From Paenibacillus agri (GTDB lineage Bacteria > Bacillota > Bacilli > Paenibacillales > Paenibacillaceae): a stretch of DNA of 64,000 bases. The stretch spans positions 1 through 64,000 of the forward strand of contig NZ_JABWCS010000211.1 in NCBI RefSeq assembly GCF_013359945.1, read 5' to 3'. The translations under genes and the position numbers were made by a program. The notes under the pieces are model-generated. The model did not search any database and was not told where the DNA came from. It was given only the letters and a program-made list of their open reading frames with translations. The number at the start of each line of letters is the position of its first letter. The stretch's first letter is position 1. Below are positions 1 through 9,329 of the stretch, piece by piece.

Positions 1-70
1 CGATCCATCTGGATCGCCTGGAAAAACGGGGGTAAAACCCTCGCTTTCCGACGGGCTCTTGCCTGAACGC

Positions 71-108
71 AAAAAAGAAACCCTGGATATTTAAATATCC
101 GGGGTTTC
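71..108 (-). terminator. Rho-independent terminator of the CUT1 importer operon
   Basis: On the minus strand a 14-15 bp stem (arms 77-90 and 95-108, one G-T pair) with a TTAA loop is followed by a run of six T (plus-strand A71-A76). It lies about 80 bp past the stop of the last permease gene and is the natural end of the 187-3435 operon. Bases 1-70 hold no recognisable gene. Confidence 0.9.
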
Positions 109-186
109 TCGACAATCTGAACGGCATTTCTGCCGTTAATATTTTCAAAAATGATTTGTTTATCAAGAGATATCTCGTGAAAGGCT

Positions 187-1020
187 CTACCCCTTAGTAC
201 CTCCCTGTAACCCAAAACCCTTGGACATGTACTGCTGTGAGAGGATATACATAATGATCGCCGGGATTGCATACAGGACCGAGAACGCAGCCAGGCTGCC
301 ATAATCAACCATGCCGTATTGCCCGAAGAACTGATATAGCTTCACGGAAGCCGGGAATTTCTCAGGAGATTGGAGCAGGATATATGGCACAAAGAAGTTA
401 CCCCAACTGCCAGAGAAGGTGAAAATCGCGACCGTGCATATACCGGGAACCATGAGTGGAGCTACAACTTTGCGGATTCCTGTAAACACCGATGCGCCAT
501 CCACCCAAGCCGCTTCTTCCAGGTCGCTAGGCACGGAATCCATGAAGTTCTTCATCATCCAGATGCCATACGGCATCGAAGATGCTACATAGAACAGAAT
601 GACGCCAAGAATATTGTCGTACAGCTTCAGCCCCAGAAACAACTGATACACAGGTACCATAACCGCCGTAATCGGTAGGGAGGTCATGAACAAAATCGTA
701 AGCATGAACGGCTTCTTATACTTCAGTTGATAACGCGATAGCGGATAAGCAGCCAGCAAGGCCAGAACCACCACAAGCACAGCTTGGCTTAGCGACATTA
801 CAAGGCCGATCAGGAAGGCTCTTTGATTGTCTCTGCTTGTGATGACATCGATGTAATTAGCCCCGGTAATTCGGCTTGGAACCTTTAGGGATTGCATCGC
901 ATTGGGATCTACGGACGCTACCAGAATCCAGAGCAGCGGTAGCACGAAGCATATTCCAAGTCCTGCAAGGATCACATACGGCAGGATACGAAAGATTAGT
1001 TTGCGTTGTTTGGCATTCAT
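187..1020 (-). CDS. Carbohydrate ABC transporter permease, MalG-like (CUT1)
   Basis: Inner-membrane subunit of a CUT1-family sugar importer, 277 aa with about six membrane segments starting near residue 12. The EAA loop that docks the ATPase is visible at residues 168-177 (EEAAWVDGAS), the normal place for MalG-type permeases. The start follows a GAGGTG ribosome site. It is the last gene of the operon with the MalF-like permease and binding protein, 15 bp behind the former. No ATPase gene is present; in Bacillota such importers commonly borrow a shared MsmX-type ATPase encoded elsewhere. The sugar cannot be told from sequence alone. Confidence 0.93.
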   Translation of the reverse strand: MNAKQRKLIFRILPYVILAGLGICFVLPLLWILVASVDPNAMQSLKVPSRITGANYIDVITSRDNQRAFLIGLVMSLSQAVLVVVLALLAAYPLSRYQLKYKKPFMLTILFMTSLPITAVMVPVYQLFLGLKLYDNILGVILFYVASSMPYGIWMMKNFMDSVPSDLEEAAWVDGASVFTGIRKVVAPLMVPGICTVAIFTFSGSWGNFFVPYILLQSPEKFPASVKLYQFFGQYGMVDYGSLAAFSVLYAIPAIIMYILSQQYMSKGFGLQGGTKG

Positions 1021-1035
1021 TTGGATTCACCTCGG

Positions 1036-1926
1036 TTACTCTTTCATCGAGCGGATATATAACAAACTTAGTACGATACCGATTAGCAGCAATAGTAAGG
1101 ATATGGCCGTCCCGTAACCGAGCTGATAGTTCACGAAAGCCTGATTGTACATGAAGATGGGCAGCGTAGTCGTGGAGTTACCAGGACCGCCCCCGGTCAT
1201 CGCATATATCAAGCCAAATACCCCGAGCGTCTGCAATGTGACCAGCATCATGTTGGTTGTGATGGTCCCTTTGATATAAGGCAGAATGATACGGGTGAAT
1301 ATTTTCCACTTGGATGCCCCGTCCACCACCGCAGCCTCCTCGATTTCAGTTGGCACATCGTCCAGCGCCGCCTGGAATACCAGCATCGAGAATGCCGTAC
1401 CATGCCAAATGTTCGCCAGGATAATGGTGAGCATCGGCACCGTGAACAGCCACGTGACTTCCGAAAATCCGAAAAAGCCAATGATCGCATTCAGCGTACC
1501 ATCATCCCCAAAGAAGCTGTACAGACACAAGGCGCATACGATTTCTGGTGTGACCCAGCCCGCAAGCACGATGGTCCCAATGACGCGCCGAAAGGTTTTG
1601 TTCCGCTGCTTCATCAGCAATGCAATAAGAAATCCGAGCACCTGTTGGCCGATAACCGCCGAGCCGATCAGGAAGATCAACGTATTCCAGATGCTGATTC
1701 TTACCGTAGGGTCCTGGAACATTCGCGTATAGTTATCAAACCCGATAAATTTTAGTTCCTTCGCGGCCTCACCGGTCAACGCCAGGTTCGTAAAGGAATA
1801 GAAGAACGTCAACAATATCGGATAAATAAAAAATAGCAGCATAATCGCGATCGAAGGTAGTAGAAAAAAGAGCCACGTATACGATTTTCTGGACTTACCG
1901 TACATGTCCACCGACAAACTGCTCAT
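1036..1926 (-). CDS. Carbohydrate ABC transporter permease, MalF-like (CUT1)
   Basis: Second membrane subunit of the sugar importer, with hydrophobic segments throughout and the EAA docking motif (EEAAVVDGAS) in the C-terminal half. A longer frame opens at 1983, but an AGGAG site sits 8 bp before the ATG at 1926, giving a 296-aa protein beginning MSSLSVDMYGK, which is the preferred start. It pairs with the MalG-like subunit downstream and is fed by the lipoprotein encoded upstream. The EAA loop, length and order (binding protein, MalF, MalG) make the family call firm; the substrate is unknown. Confidence 0.93.
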   Translation of the reverse strand: MSSLSVDMYGKSRKSYTWLFFLLPSIAIMLLFFIYPILLTFFYSFTNLALTGEAAKELKFIGFDNYTRMFQDPTVRISIWNTLIFLIGSAVIGQQVLGFLIALLMKQRNKTFRRVIGTIVLAGWVTPEIVCALCLYSFFGDDGTLNAIIGFFGFSEVTWLFTVPMLTIILANIWHGTAFSMLVFQAALDDVPTEIEEAAVVDGASKWKIFTRIILPYIKGTITTNMMLVTLQTLGVFGLIYAMTGGGPGNSTTTLPIFMYNQAFVNYQLGYGTAISLLLLLIGIVLSLLYIRSMKE

Positions 1927-2031
1927 GCGTCGTTCTCCTTCCATGCTGTAGTTCTTAACAAAGCCGCTTGCCCAAACATCCATGGATAGCCTGAAGAATG
2001 CTTGAGCAAGCCGGCCCCCGGTTATACTTTT

Positions 2032-3435
2032 TTATTTCTCCACTGCATGATCCGCGCCGACGATGCGGGTAACATCCTGCGCGTATTTGTTCATCGCATC
2101 AGCAGGTGCAGTTCCCGTAGCCACAGATTCCACCATCGTTTGAATTTGTGTGGACACTTCCGGATATTTATCCTGAGCCGGTCTGAACTCCGCGTTCTTC
2201 AGGTATTCTGTCGCAATCTCGTTAAACGGCATTTTGGTATATCCCGGGTCCTTGGCAACATCGGCACGAACGGTGATATTTCCGGAAGCAATGACCAGCT
2301 TCTGAGTATTTTCCTTGCCTAAGGCGTATTGAATAAACGCCCACGCTTCATCCTTATTCTTGGAGTTGCTTGGAATCGACAGCGCCCATCCACCAGCCAG
2401 CGTTATGGAGCCTGGCTCCTGTCCCTTACTGGTAGGCATCGGTGCAAAACCCAGCACATCCTTGTATTCCGGCCATGGCGCAGCCCCGGTATCGAGATAA
2501 TTCCCTGAAATCCATGATCCGTCCAGTGAAATCGCCAGCTTGCCTTTTGGCAAGTATTCACGGGATGCGGTGTTGCCAGCCTGACCGTTGAGCACCTTGG
2601 ACAGCGGAGGCCCCAGCTTTTCCTTATTAACCGTCTCTACGAAGCCAAGCGCATCGAGAATGCCCTGGCTTTTGACCGTCCATTTCCCGGTGGCATCATC
2701 GTACAGCCTCTCCCCAGTACCATACAGCAGCATTTCATACGTCTGCATCGAGGTCGCCTCGCCTGTCGCCTTACCCATGTTCATCCAGATCGGTACGACA
2801 TCCGGCGCTTTTTCCTTGATCGTTCTGGCTGCATTCAAGACATCTTCCCATGTCTTAGGCTGCCAGTCTTCTGGAAGACCAGCCTGTTTGAATATCTGTT
2901 TGTTGTACCATAACCCGCGGGAATCCGTGTTGTAAGGAACCCCGTACACTTTGCCGTCACTAGCCGTAACGCCCTTCTTCATCGCTTCGATGAAGGAGCC
3001 GTTGGTCCAGTCCTCCCACTTCGCCAATCTATCATCAAGCGGCTCCAGGAATCCTGCACTGGCATCCGAATTCAGAATAAACGTATCTTCCGTCACAATA
3101 TCCGGTGCGGTATCCTTGGACTTCAAAGCCAGAGCGATCTTCGCAAAATAATCACCTTCCGACGCTTGAATCGGCGCCGGCTTGATCTCCACATTTTTAT
3201 CCGGATAACTTGCCGCGACTTCCTTCAGCCACTTATAGAACGCCCCATTCTCACCAACACCGTCATCCCTGAACGTGACGTTAACCGTCTTCTTGGCTGT
3301 TTGTCCCCCTTCAGCCTTCTTCCCCGGACTGCCCGTCTCTGCCGGGCTATTCTTACCGCCCGAACAACCAAACAATAAAGACACACTTAAAACCGACATC
3401 AGTACAAGCGATAATCCCCTTTTGCCTGACTTCAT
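2032..3435 (-). CDS. Sugar-binding lipoprotein of CUT1 importer
   Basis: Extracellular solute-binding protein (family 1) tethered to the membrane outside the cell. It is 467 aa with a lipoprotein signal peptide ending in LLFGC, so Cys24 is the probable lipidated residue, followed by a Gly/Ser/Pro-rich linker. The body carries family-1 features such as the PDIVTED segment and a late tryptophan-rich GGWALSIP region. A strong AGGAGG site precedes the ATG. It is the first gene of the three-gene importer operon, and the upstream cre-like site suggests carbon catabolite control. Ligand unknown. Confidence 0.92.
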   Translation of the reverse strand: MKSGKRGLSLVLMSVLSVSLLFGCSGGKNSPAETGSPGKKAEGGQTAKKTVNVTFRDDGVGENGAFYKWLKEVAASYPDKNVEIKPAPIQASEGDYFAKIALALKSKDTAPDIVTEDTFILNSDASAGFLEPLDDRLAKWEDWTNGSFIEAMKKGVTASDGKVYGVPYNTDSRGLWYNKQIFKQAGLPEDWQPKTWEDVLNAARTIKEKAPDVVPIWMNMGKATGEATSMQTYEMLLYGTGERLYDDATGKWTVKSQGILDALGFVETVNKEKLGPPLSKVLNGQAGNTASREYLPKGKLAISLDGSWISGNYLDTGAAPWPEYKDVLGFAPMPTSKGQEPGSITLAGGWALSIPSNSKNKDEAWAFIQYALGKENTQKLVIASGNITVRADVAKDPGYTKMPFNEIATEYLKNAEFRPAQDKYPEVSTQIQTMVESVATGTAPADAMNKYAQDVTRIVGADHAVEK

Positions 3436-3485
3436 CTTTCGCCCTCCTTTTGGCTGCGCAAACTAGAAGTATCACCCCATTAGGA

Positions 3486-3499
3486 TGAACACGCTTACA
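3486..3499 (-). promoter_or_regulatory. cre-like site (CcpA) upstream of the CUT1 operon
   Basis: The minus strand reads TGTAAGCGTGTTCA, matching the Bacillota catabolite-responsive element consensus TGWAANCGNTNWCA at all but one position. It lies about 50 bp upstream of the binding-protein start, a usual position for repression of a sugar uptake operon. Confidence 0.5.
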
Positions 3500-3612
3500 A
3501 ATGCGTATGTTCATCTCTATTTCCGAGATTGTTAAGATATTCTGAACTTTTTTTTCGTGACAAAAAGAGCCCGTTGGACTTGCCCTCAGGCATAACTTAA
3601 GAATCGGCAAAT

Positions 3613-3643
3613 AGCCGTGCACACCTTCTTGGTGTGCACGGCT
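3613..3643. terminator. Perfect 13-bp hairpin between operons
   Basis: Arms 3613-3625 and 3631-3643 are perfectly complementary around a TTCTT loop. It sits downstream of the 3724-4458 gene and upstream of the CUT1 operon. Neither side has a clear U-run, so it may be a weak terminator, a processing or stability hairpin, or a protein-binding palindrome. Confidence 0.5.
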
Positions 3644-3723
3644 CGTAAGAAACATAGCAGATTTTATTTAACACTTAAGCCGCATATCCTCAAGCGCTGC
3701 TTTTCACTTTGTGGAGGATCGGT

Positions 3724-4458
3724 CTATTGCAGTGTCTTGAGCAGATTCCCCCAGAACGCCGAGTAATGCTCCCAGTTCATAAATTCCAGCGAGCCCCAGT
3801 GTGGTGCACAGTCGCTTGCGAAGGCTGCGGTTTTGCCTGATCCATAGGTGCCCACTACAAGCATTGGGTCGCCGTTATAATTCAGAATTTCTTCCGCATC
3901 CGGCTTGGTCACCAATTTATTGTATCCTAGTAGCCTAGGCCATTCACCGAATGAATCGACTAGCGGATGAGACTTGGAAGCCTTCGGAGAGAAGCCTTCG
4001 GGCATCTCTACACGATCCTCGCCATTCATCATTTCAACCGGCAGCACCTCGGCGAGAATGGTGTTTTTGTAATTCGCTTTACCTTCGATCCCCATAAACG
4101 TCAGGTATCCACCGATCATCAACAATCCTCCGCCTGCAGCAACAAACTGTCTAATGGAGTCGAGCGCATTGGGAATAATCTGCATTTGATAGAATGTTGG
4201 GTTCTGCAACAGAAAGGTGTTAGCACCCACATCACTGATCACAATGGCATCAAAGGCTTGAAGCTCTTCCAAACTTTTCGGGAAGCGTACCTGCACTTCG
4301 TGCGAAGGCATGTATGTTACATCCACTCCTTCTTCGCGCAAGCAGGATAACAGATACGTAGCTCCCTCTTCATATTTAGTCGATGTAAAGCTGTCATAAC
4401 CTTTCGTATGGATCATATGAACAATCCAGGATTCACCTATGAATAATACCTTCATCAA
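3724..4458 (-). CDS. Glutamine-amidotransferase-like protein without a visible nucleophile Cys
   Basis: A 244-aa cytoplasmic protein resembling the class-I GATase-like family that includes trehalose-utilisation ThuA-like proteins and PF07090. It has the fold's GESWIVH beginning, a FDAIVISDVGAN strand, an AAGGGLLMIGG elbow near residue 115 and a late YGSGKTAAFASDCAPHWG segment. At the elbow, where true amidotransferases carry Cys, it reads GGYLTFMG, so classical glutaminase chemistry is unlikely. Its ATG overlaps the stop of the M20 deacylase by 4 bp, so it is translationally coupled as the last gene of the catabolic operon. Exact role unknown. Confidence 0.8.
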   Translation of the reverse strand: MMKVLFIGESWIVHMIHTKGYDSFTSTKYEEGATYLLSCLREEGVDVTYMPSHEVQVRFPKSLEELQAFDAIVISDVGANTFLLQNPTFYQMQIIPNALDSIRQFVAAGGGLLMIGGYLTFMGIEGKANYKNTILAEVLPVEMMNGEDRVEMPEGFSPKASKSHPLVDSFGEWPRLLGYNKLVTKPDAEEILNYNGDPMLVVGTYGSGKTAAFASDCAPHWGSLEFMNWEHYSAFWGNLLKTLQ

Positions 4459-5777
4459 TTCTGCACCTCCACTGCTTCAGTTCCACACCAGTCTATAATT
4501 GTCTTGGCGATCATTTTAACGGCATCTATCACTTCGTTTACGGGTGTGAACTCATCGCTGTGGTGAGCTAGACTCGGATCTCCCGGGCCGAAATTCACTG
4601 TAGGAATCCCAACATTAACTGGCCAGCCCATATCCGTATGGAAGCCCAGCCCTTCGATCTTGCCTTCCAGACCAATAGAGTGCAGAGATTGAACACAAGT
4701 CTGAACAAACGGGTGCTCAACATCGGTTTCCGCACAATCAGCATCCACCAACCATTCAATTTCCGGCAGATTCTGACTTAGCCAAGGGTCCGATTTTGCT
4801 ATATTATAAATGAAGTCTTCCAGTTCTCTCTTCACATGTCCGCCCATTAATTTATCGTCCCGTTCCGACGGCAAATACTGCGCATTAAACACGATTTCAG
4901 CCTCATTGGCAAAAGAGGTTGGGTACTCACCCGCATTAAACTGCGCTACATGGACTTGGCATGGAATCGAAAGATACGGATGCGTTTTGCGTACAGCCCA
5001 GTCTGCATTCAGATGATCGAACTGCTCCAGAATTAATCTGGCTTTCTTAATGGCATCCACCGCACCGCCATCCTGCCAGTCCGCCTGTGGCATCTCGATA
5101 TGACCACTGCGGCCTTGCACCTTAATTTTGCCCCACAGAATGCCTCTGCATAATGGAGCGATTGTAAGTGAAGTAGGCTCCGTCAATATACACCCATCTG
5201 CACGATAGCCATGGTGAATGAAATCAAGTGCACCCATGCCACCCGTCTCCTCATCCACAACTGTACCCACAATAACAGGCCCCTTAAGCTTAGCCCCGCT
5301 GCGGAGAATCGCCTCAACCGCCATAATCATGGCCGCGACCCCGCCTTTCATATCAACCGTACCCCGGCCATACAGCTTGCCGTCAATGATCTCAGCCCCA
5401 AAGGGATCAACGGTCCATTTCGAACCGGCTTTTACTACGTCAATATGTCCAAAGAGTAGCAGGGACTTCCCTTCTTCTCCTGCTCCAAAAGTAGCTGCCA
5501 AATTGGGTCTTCCTTGAAAGTCTCTTCCCGGATAATAACCAGCCATTCCTTCATATTGCTTTAAATCATCGGCGACAGGCTCCCATAATTCGATATCGGC
5601 GCCTAATTTAGTCAGCTTATCGGCAATAAATTCCTGCACGTCTTTTTCTTTGGATGGCCCGGGCTCATCGAAAAACCAGGGGTTCACACTCGGAATCTGT
5701 ATCAATTGTTGTAAGAAGCTTATAATTTCATCGTTATGATCATCAATCCACTGCATAATTTGCTGTTCTTGATTCAT
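4455..5777 (-). CDS. M20-family metallo-deacylase (ArgE/DapE-like)
   Basis: A 440-aa zinc-dependent amidohydrolase of the ArgE/DapE/ACY1 type, cleaving an N-acyl or amide bond in the cytoplasm. Family residues are visible: His111 and Asp113 in FGHIDVV, Asp142 in GRGTVDMKGG, the Glu176-Glu177 pair in DEETGG, and a late AHHSDEF histidine. It sits between the ureidoglycolate-lyase-like gene and the amidotransferase-like gene, so it probably acts on whatever the RbsABC-type importer brings in. Allantoate and ureidoglycolate amidohydrolases are also M20 members, which makes a ureide substrate plausible but not proven. Confidence 0.9.
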   Translation of the reverse strand: MNQEQQIMQWIDDHNDEIISFLQQLIQIPSVNPWFFDEPGPSKEKDVQEFIADKLTKLGADIELWEPVADDLKQYEGMAGYYPGRDFQGRPNLAATFGAGEEGKSLLLFGHIDVVKAGSKWTVDPFGAEIIDGKLYGRGTVDMKGGVAAMIMAVEAILRSGAKLKGPVIVGTVVDEETGGMGALDFIHHGYRADGCILTEPTSLTIAPLCRGILWGKIKVQGRSGHIEMPQADWQDGGAVDAIKKARLILEQFDHLNADWAVRKTHPYLSIPCQVHVAQFNAGEYPTSFANEAEIVFNAQYLPSERDDKLMGGHVKRELEDFIYNIAKSDPWLSQNLPEIEWLVDADCAETDVEHPFVQTCVQSLHSIGLEGKIEGLGFHTDMGWPVNVGIPTVNFGPGDPSLAHHSDEFTPVNEVIDAVKMIAKTIIDWCGTEAVEVQN

Positions 5778-5793
5778 AGCTGCCAGTCCTCCT

Positions 5794-6345
5794 CTAGTTG
5801 ATCAAGCTCGGGTCAGCCTCAGAGATGGACAAGCCATCTCCGAAACTTACCGTATCCCCATTTCCGAAATCCACCCAAGGATTGATCATTTCATCACCGA
5901 ATTTGTCCTTCTTCTTCTCAATGGCGAACATGTAGCGCGCATCATCATGGGCAGGATAAGCAGGACTGTGCCAGACGCCCCGGCCAATAATAATGGCTTG
6001 CCCCGGTTTGATCCGGAAGCATCTCACTGTGCTTGCATCGGGATGTTCATCCGGATCATTAATGTCGGCACATAACGCCACCGGCTGAATGATCTCTTGA
6101 TCGAACGTAAGCAGCAGCTCCTCCCGGCTTACGTGGCGCTCCATGGCATCCACCAGGAACTCCCTCTTTTTCGTAATCACAAGTCCAAAGCCAATAGGCT
6201 CGTGTACATCCAGCATGTCGATGTAATTCCAGCAGTCCCATCCATCTCCCGTTTTGGGAGGAGCGTAAGAAGGAAGATCTATTACTTTCCCGAAAGGTTC
6301 AAACGCCTCTTTCGTTAATGGTTCTACATTGATGCTATGCTGCAT
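5794..6345 (-). CDS. Ureidoglycolate lyase family protein (AllA-like)
   Basis: A 183-aa cupin-fold protein of the AllA family (PF04115). AllA releases urea and glyoxylate from ureidoglycolate. Supporting segments are the start PLTKEAFEPFGKVID, the central RCFRIKPGQAIIIGRGVWHSPAYP metal-site region and the closing PWVDFGNGD. The start has a textbook AGGAGG site. It follows the binding-protein gene by 24 bp and precedes the M20 deacylase by 16 bp. Family membership is clear; whether the substrate is ureidoglycolate itself or a related sugar-acid amide is inference. Confidence 0.85.
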   Translation of the reverse strand: MQHSINVEPLTKEAFEPFGKVIDLPSYAPPKTGDGWDCWNYIDMLDVHEPIGFGLVITKKREFLVDAMERHVSREELLLTFDQEIIQPVALCADINDPDEHPDASTVRCFRIKPGQAIIIGRGVWHSPAYPAHDDARYMFAIEKKKDKFGDEMINPWVDFGNGDTVSFGDGLSISEADPSLIN

Positions 6346-6369
6346 TTTTACGCCTCCTATCCTTTAGGA

Positions 6370-7413
6370 TTAGAATCCAAAGCTGTCTACATTGTCACTC
6401 TTGACTTCTAGCATACCGATAAAGACGCTTTGCCCATCGACTTTCACCTTGCCGACCGTAGGTACATCCATGCCATCGGTGATTTTTTTCCCTTGAGCCA
6501 GTTGATCGAGGACATATACAGTCGTATAAGCGAGCTTGCCCGGATCCCAGATAATATCTGTTTTAATCGTGCCATTCTTGATGTAGTTTTTGACCACACT
6601 AGGAACGGCAATGCCGGTAATCGCAATTTGTCCTGCTTTCAAAGTGCCCGCCTTTACCGCCTGCTCGACCACTTCAGCTGCTGCCGGCGGCTCACCGCCT
6701 GCGAACCCAATAATGCCCTTCAAATCGGGATACGTTTTGATGAGGTTTTGCGCATTGGCATATGCCTTCTGTTGATCATCATCACTGGACACCGTTGTGA
6801 CCACTTCAACGCCTGGATAGTTAGCCTTCAGGTAAGCTTTTGCCGCTTCCGATTTGGCAATTTGGTTCTGAGAACCAAGACCTGCTACCATGAATGCCAC
6901 CTTGCCCTTACCCCCAATTTCGTCGCCGATCGTTTTAGCCAGCTTGTTACCAACCTCTTCATCCGTAGCTGGCGCTATATAATATTGACGGTCCGTATCT
7001 GGGGCATCGCTGTCCCAGGTGACAATTTTGACGTCCTGACCGGCTGCTTTCTTGAATACAGGTCCAACGGCTTTGGCATCATTTGGCGAGACGCCAATTC
7101 CGTTCACTTGACGAGTTAACATATCCTGAATCATATTAATTTGCTTAGAGGAATCCGCCTCAGTCGGAGCATTGAAGAGAACTTTCACCTTCAGATCCGT
7201 CTCCGCTTGCTTAGCGCCTTTTTCAGCGGCTGCCCAGTAAGCGGGACCAATGGACTTCGGATTGATGAAATAGGTTCTTGTGGCAGTGGACGAAGAGCCT
7301 TGATTGCTATTGCTTCCCGCACTTTCCTGTGGTTTGGAGTTACCCGTATTTCCGCAAGCAGCCAAAGTAAGGGTCAATAATCCAGTAATTAACGTAGTAG
7401 CGATTTTTCTCAT
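6370..7413 (-). CDS. Sugar-binding lipoprotein, RbsB/LsrB-type (CUT2)
   Basis: A 347-aa periplasmic-binding-protein-fold lipoprotein (signal ending LTLAAC) of the CUT2 class, with a Ser/Asn-rich linker. Segments such as IVTWDSDAP and IIWDPGKLAY resemble the LsrB/RhaS-type subgroup, which binds AI-2 or rhamnose, more than classic ribose-binding proteins. The AI-2 processing genes (lsrF, lsrG, lsrK) are absent, so an AI-2 role is not supported. Good GGAGG site. It belongs with the two permeases and the RbsA-type ATPase immediately upstream. Confidence 0.92.
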   Translation of the reverse strand: MRKIATTLITGLLTLTLAACGNTGNSKPQESAGSNSNQGSSSTATRTYFINPKSIGPAYWAAAEKGAKQAETDLKVKVLFNAPTEADSSKQINMIQDMLTRQVNGIGVSPNDAKAVGPVFKKAAGQDVKIVTWDSDAPDTDRQYYIAPATDEEVGNKLAKTIGDEIGGKGKVAFMVAGLGSQNQIAKSEAAKAYLKANYPGVEVVTTVSSDDDQQKAYANAQNLIKTYPDLKGIIGFAGGEPPAAAEVVEQAVKAGTLKAGQIAITGIAVPSVVKNYIKNGTIKTDIIWDPGKLAYTTVYVLDQLAQGKKITDGMDVPTVGKVKVDGQSVFIGMLEVKSDNVDSFGF

Positions 7414-7434
7414 GTGCTTCGACCTCCAAGTAAG

Positions 7435-8370
7435 TTATGCTTTTTGTTTACCAACAGCGATCAACAACAGAATGCCGAGAATTACGGATTGATACAATAC
7501 AGATACACCCAACAAATTCAGGCCATTGCGTAAAAACACGATAATTAGCAAGCCGAGAAACGTACCCGCAAGACTCCCCCTTCCGCCAAAAATATGTGTG
7601 CCTCCTATCAGGGTAGCCGTTATTACATCAAGCTCTATATTTGTACCTGATGTCGCTTCTGCACTTGCCAGACGGGACACTAGGAAAACACCAGCCAAAG
7701 CGGAGAACAACCCACTGATCATGAACAAAATGAACCGGGTGCTAACAACAGAAATCCCTGAATAATGGACCGTTTCCTCATTGTTGCCTATGCCGTAAAC
7801 ATAGATGCTGAAGCGCGTCTTCTTCATTACAAAATTCGCAATCAGGAACATGACGGCCAGGAAAATCGCATTAAAGGGAATTCCCCAGAAATATTGCTGC
7901 CCCAGAAAGTAGAAGGCATCCGGGTAACCGCTGATCGGCCTACCTTCGTTCAGTACATAGACAAGACCGCGAAGCATTACCAGCATTCCGATGGTCACTA
8001 CGATAGCCTGCATGCGATGCCTGGCAATCAGGTATCCGTTAACAGCTCCGCATGCTAATCCAGCTAACAGCCCAATGATCACGCTAAGCCAAATGTTGAG
8101 GCCGCCTTGAAACGCAAGTCCCATACAAACAGCCGAGAAGGCAAGAATCGAGCCGACGGAGAGATCCATGGCGCCGGAGATAATAATCATAGTCATCGGG
8201 ATTGCGATCAGACCGACCTCGACCATCTGATTCAGTACGTTCATGAAATTGGTGAATGACAGGAAGTAAGGAGATTGAATGCTGAAAAAGACGAGGATGA
8301 AGATAAACAAGAGCATCTGAACCAGCATTTTATTAGATCTGAAGTTAAAAAATTGGGTCAGTGCACTCAT
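7435..8370 (-). CDS. CUT2 sugar ABC permease (RbsC-like) 1
   Basis: A 311-aa integral membrane subunit with about 8-10 hydrophobic segments and the RbsC-family signature MTMIIISGAMDLSVGSILA near residue 60, plus a late TATLIGGTHIFGGRGS motif. It overlaps the upstream permease gene by 4 bp, which implies translational coupling. Two different permeases suggest a heterodimeric channel, as in LsrCD, rather than the homodimeric RbsC. Confidence 0.93.
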   Translation of the reverse strand: MSALTQFFNFRSNKMLVQMLLFIFILVFFSIQSPYFLSFTNFMNVLNQMVEVGLIAIPMTMIIISGAMDLSVGSILAFSAVCMGLAFQGGLNIWLSVIIGLLAGLACGAVNGYLIARHRMQAIVVTIGMLVMLRGLVYVLNEGRPISGYPDAFYFLGQQYFWGIPFNAIFLAVMFLIANFVMKKTRFSIYVYGIGNNEETVHYSGISVVSTRFILFMISGLFSALAGVFLVSRLASAEATSGTNIELDVITATLIGGTHIFGGRGSLAGTFLGLLIIVFLRNGLNLLGVSVLYQSVILGILLLIAVGKQKA

Positions 8371-9329
8371 ATCAGCTCGCCGCCTTTGCGTTTATTTTGT
8401 CTGACGTATTGCAGCGTGTTGATGGCAATCGCCAAGATAATCAGAAACCCAGTCGTCGCATCTACCCAAAATGGAGAAACTTTAGCAATGACCAGACCGT
8501 TCTTGATAATCCCCATCAGGAGAATACCGACCGCAGTTCCAGCAATCGTGCCGGTACCGCCGAAGATGCTCCCCCCACCGATCAAGACTGCCGCCATCAC
8601 TTCAAAGGATAGATTGCTGCCTGCCGTTGAAGCCTGAACACTGCCCACCTTGGAGGCAAAAATCACTGCCGCGATACCCACAAGCATTCCGCTGAATACG
8701 TAGACCATAAATTTGGTTCTCGGTATACTTACTCCGGCCAGCTTGGCCGCGGCTTTATTACCGCCAATCGCATAGATTCTGCGGCCAAAGCGGGTGAATT
8801 TTAGAAGAAAGATAAAGCCGATGATCAGAATTACAGTAACGATTAGCGGAAAGGATATGCCCAGAACCTGACCTTGTCCGAAGAACTGGAATCCTGGTGG
8901 AAAATTAGTCATCCATGTTCCGCCGCTGATGCCAACGGCCAGACCCCGAAAGATATACATCGAAGCCAACGTAACGATAATGTCCGGGATATTCAGCACA
9001 GCAATGAAATAGCCGTTAAACATACCGCACAGAATCCCTATACCAACACCAAGCAAGGAAGCGAGCCAAGGTGACATCCCATGACTGAGGAACAGCCCCA
9101 CGGATGTGGCGGTCAGTGCCAGCACCGAGCCTACCGACAAGTCGATGCCGCCCAGCAGAATTACCATAGTCATCCCGATGGCAACAATCGCGCTTGAAGT
9201 ATTCTGCTCCAAGATCAGCTTCGCATTATCCAGTTGAAGAAATTCCGGGGAGATGATTGTAAACAGAATGCCTATCAATACTGTGAACAAGATGATCGGT
9301 GCTTCGTGGACGTTCAATAGACGCTTCAT
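8367..9329 (-). CDS. CUT2 sugar ABC permease (RbsC-like) 2
   Basis: A 320-aa membrane subunit, paralog of the downstream permease. It shows the family signature GMTMVILLGGIDLSVGSVLA near residue 57 and AAVLIGGGSIFGGTGT near the C-terminus. Its start overlaps the end of the ATPase gene by 4 bp. Together with the other permease it would form the translocation pore of the importer. Confidence 0.93.
   Translation of the reverse strand: MKRLLNVHEAPIILFTVLIGILFTIISPEFLQLDNAKLILEQNTSSAIVAIGMTMVILLGGIDLSVGSVLALTATSVGLFLSHGMSPWLASLLGVGIGILCGMFNGYFIAVLNIPDIIVTLASMYIFRGLAVGISGGTWMTNFPPGFQFFGQGQVLGISFPLIVTVILIIGFIFLLKFTRFGRRIYAIGGNKAAAKLAGVSIPRTKFMVYVFSGMLVGIAAVIFASKVGSVQASTAGSNLSFEVMAAVLIGGGSIFGGTGTIAGTAVGILLMGIIKNGLVIAKVSPFWVDATTGFLIILAIAINTLQYVRQNKRKGGELI

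Noticed and set aside
3613-3643. Standard rho-independent terminator for the catabolic operon
   Set aside because: The stem is perfect but no U-run follows on either strand, so only a hairpin is claimed.
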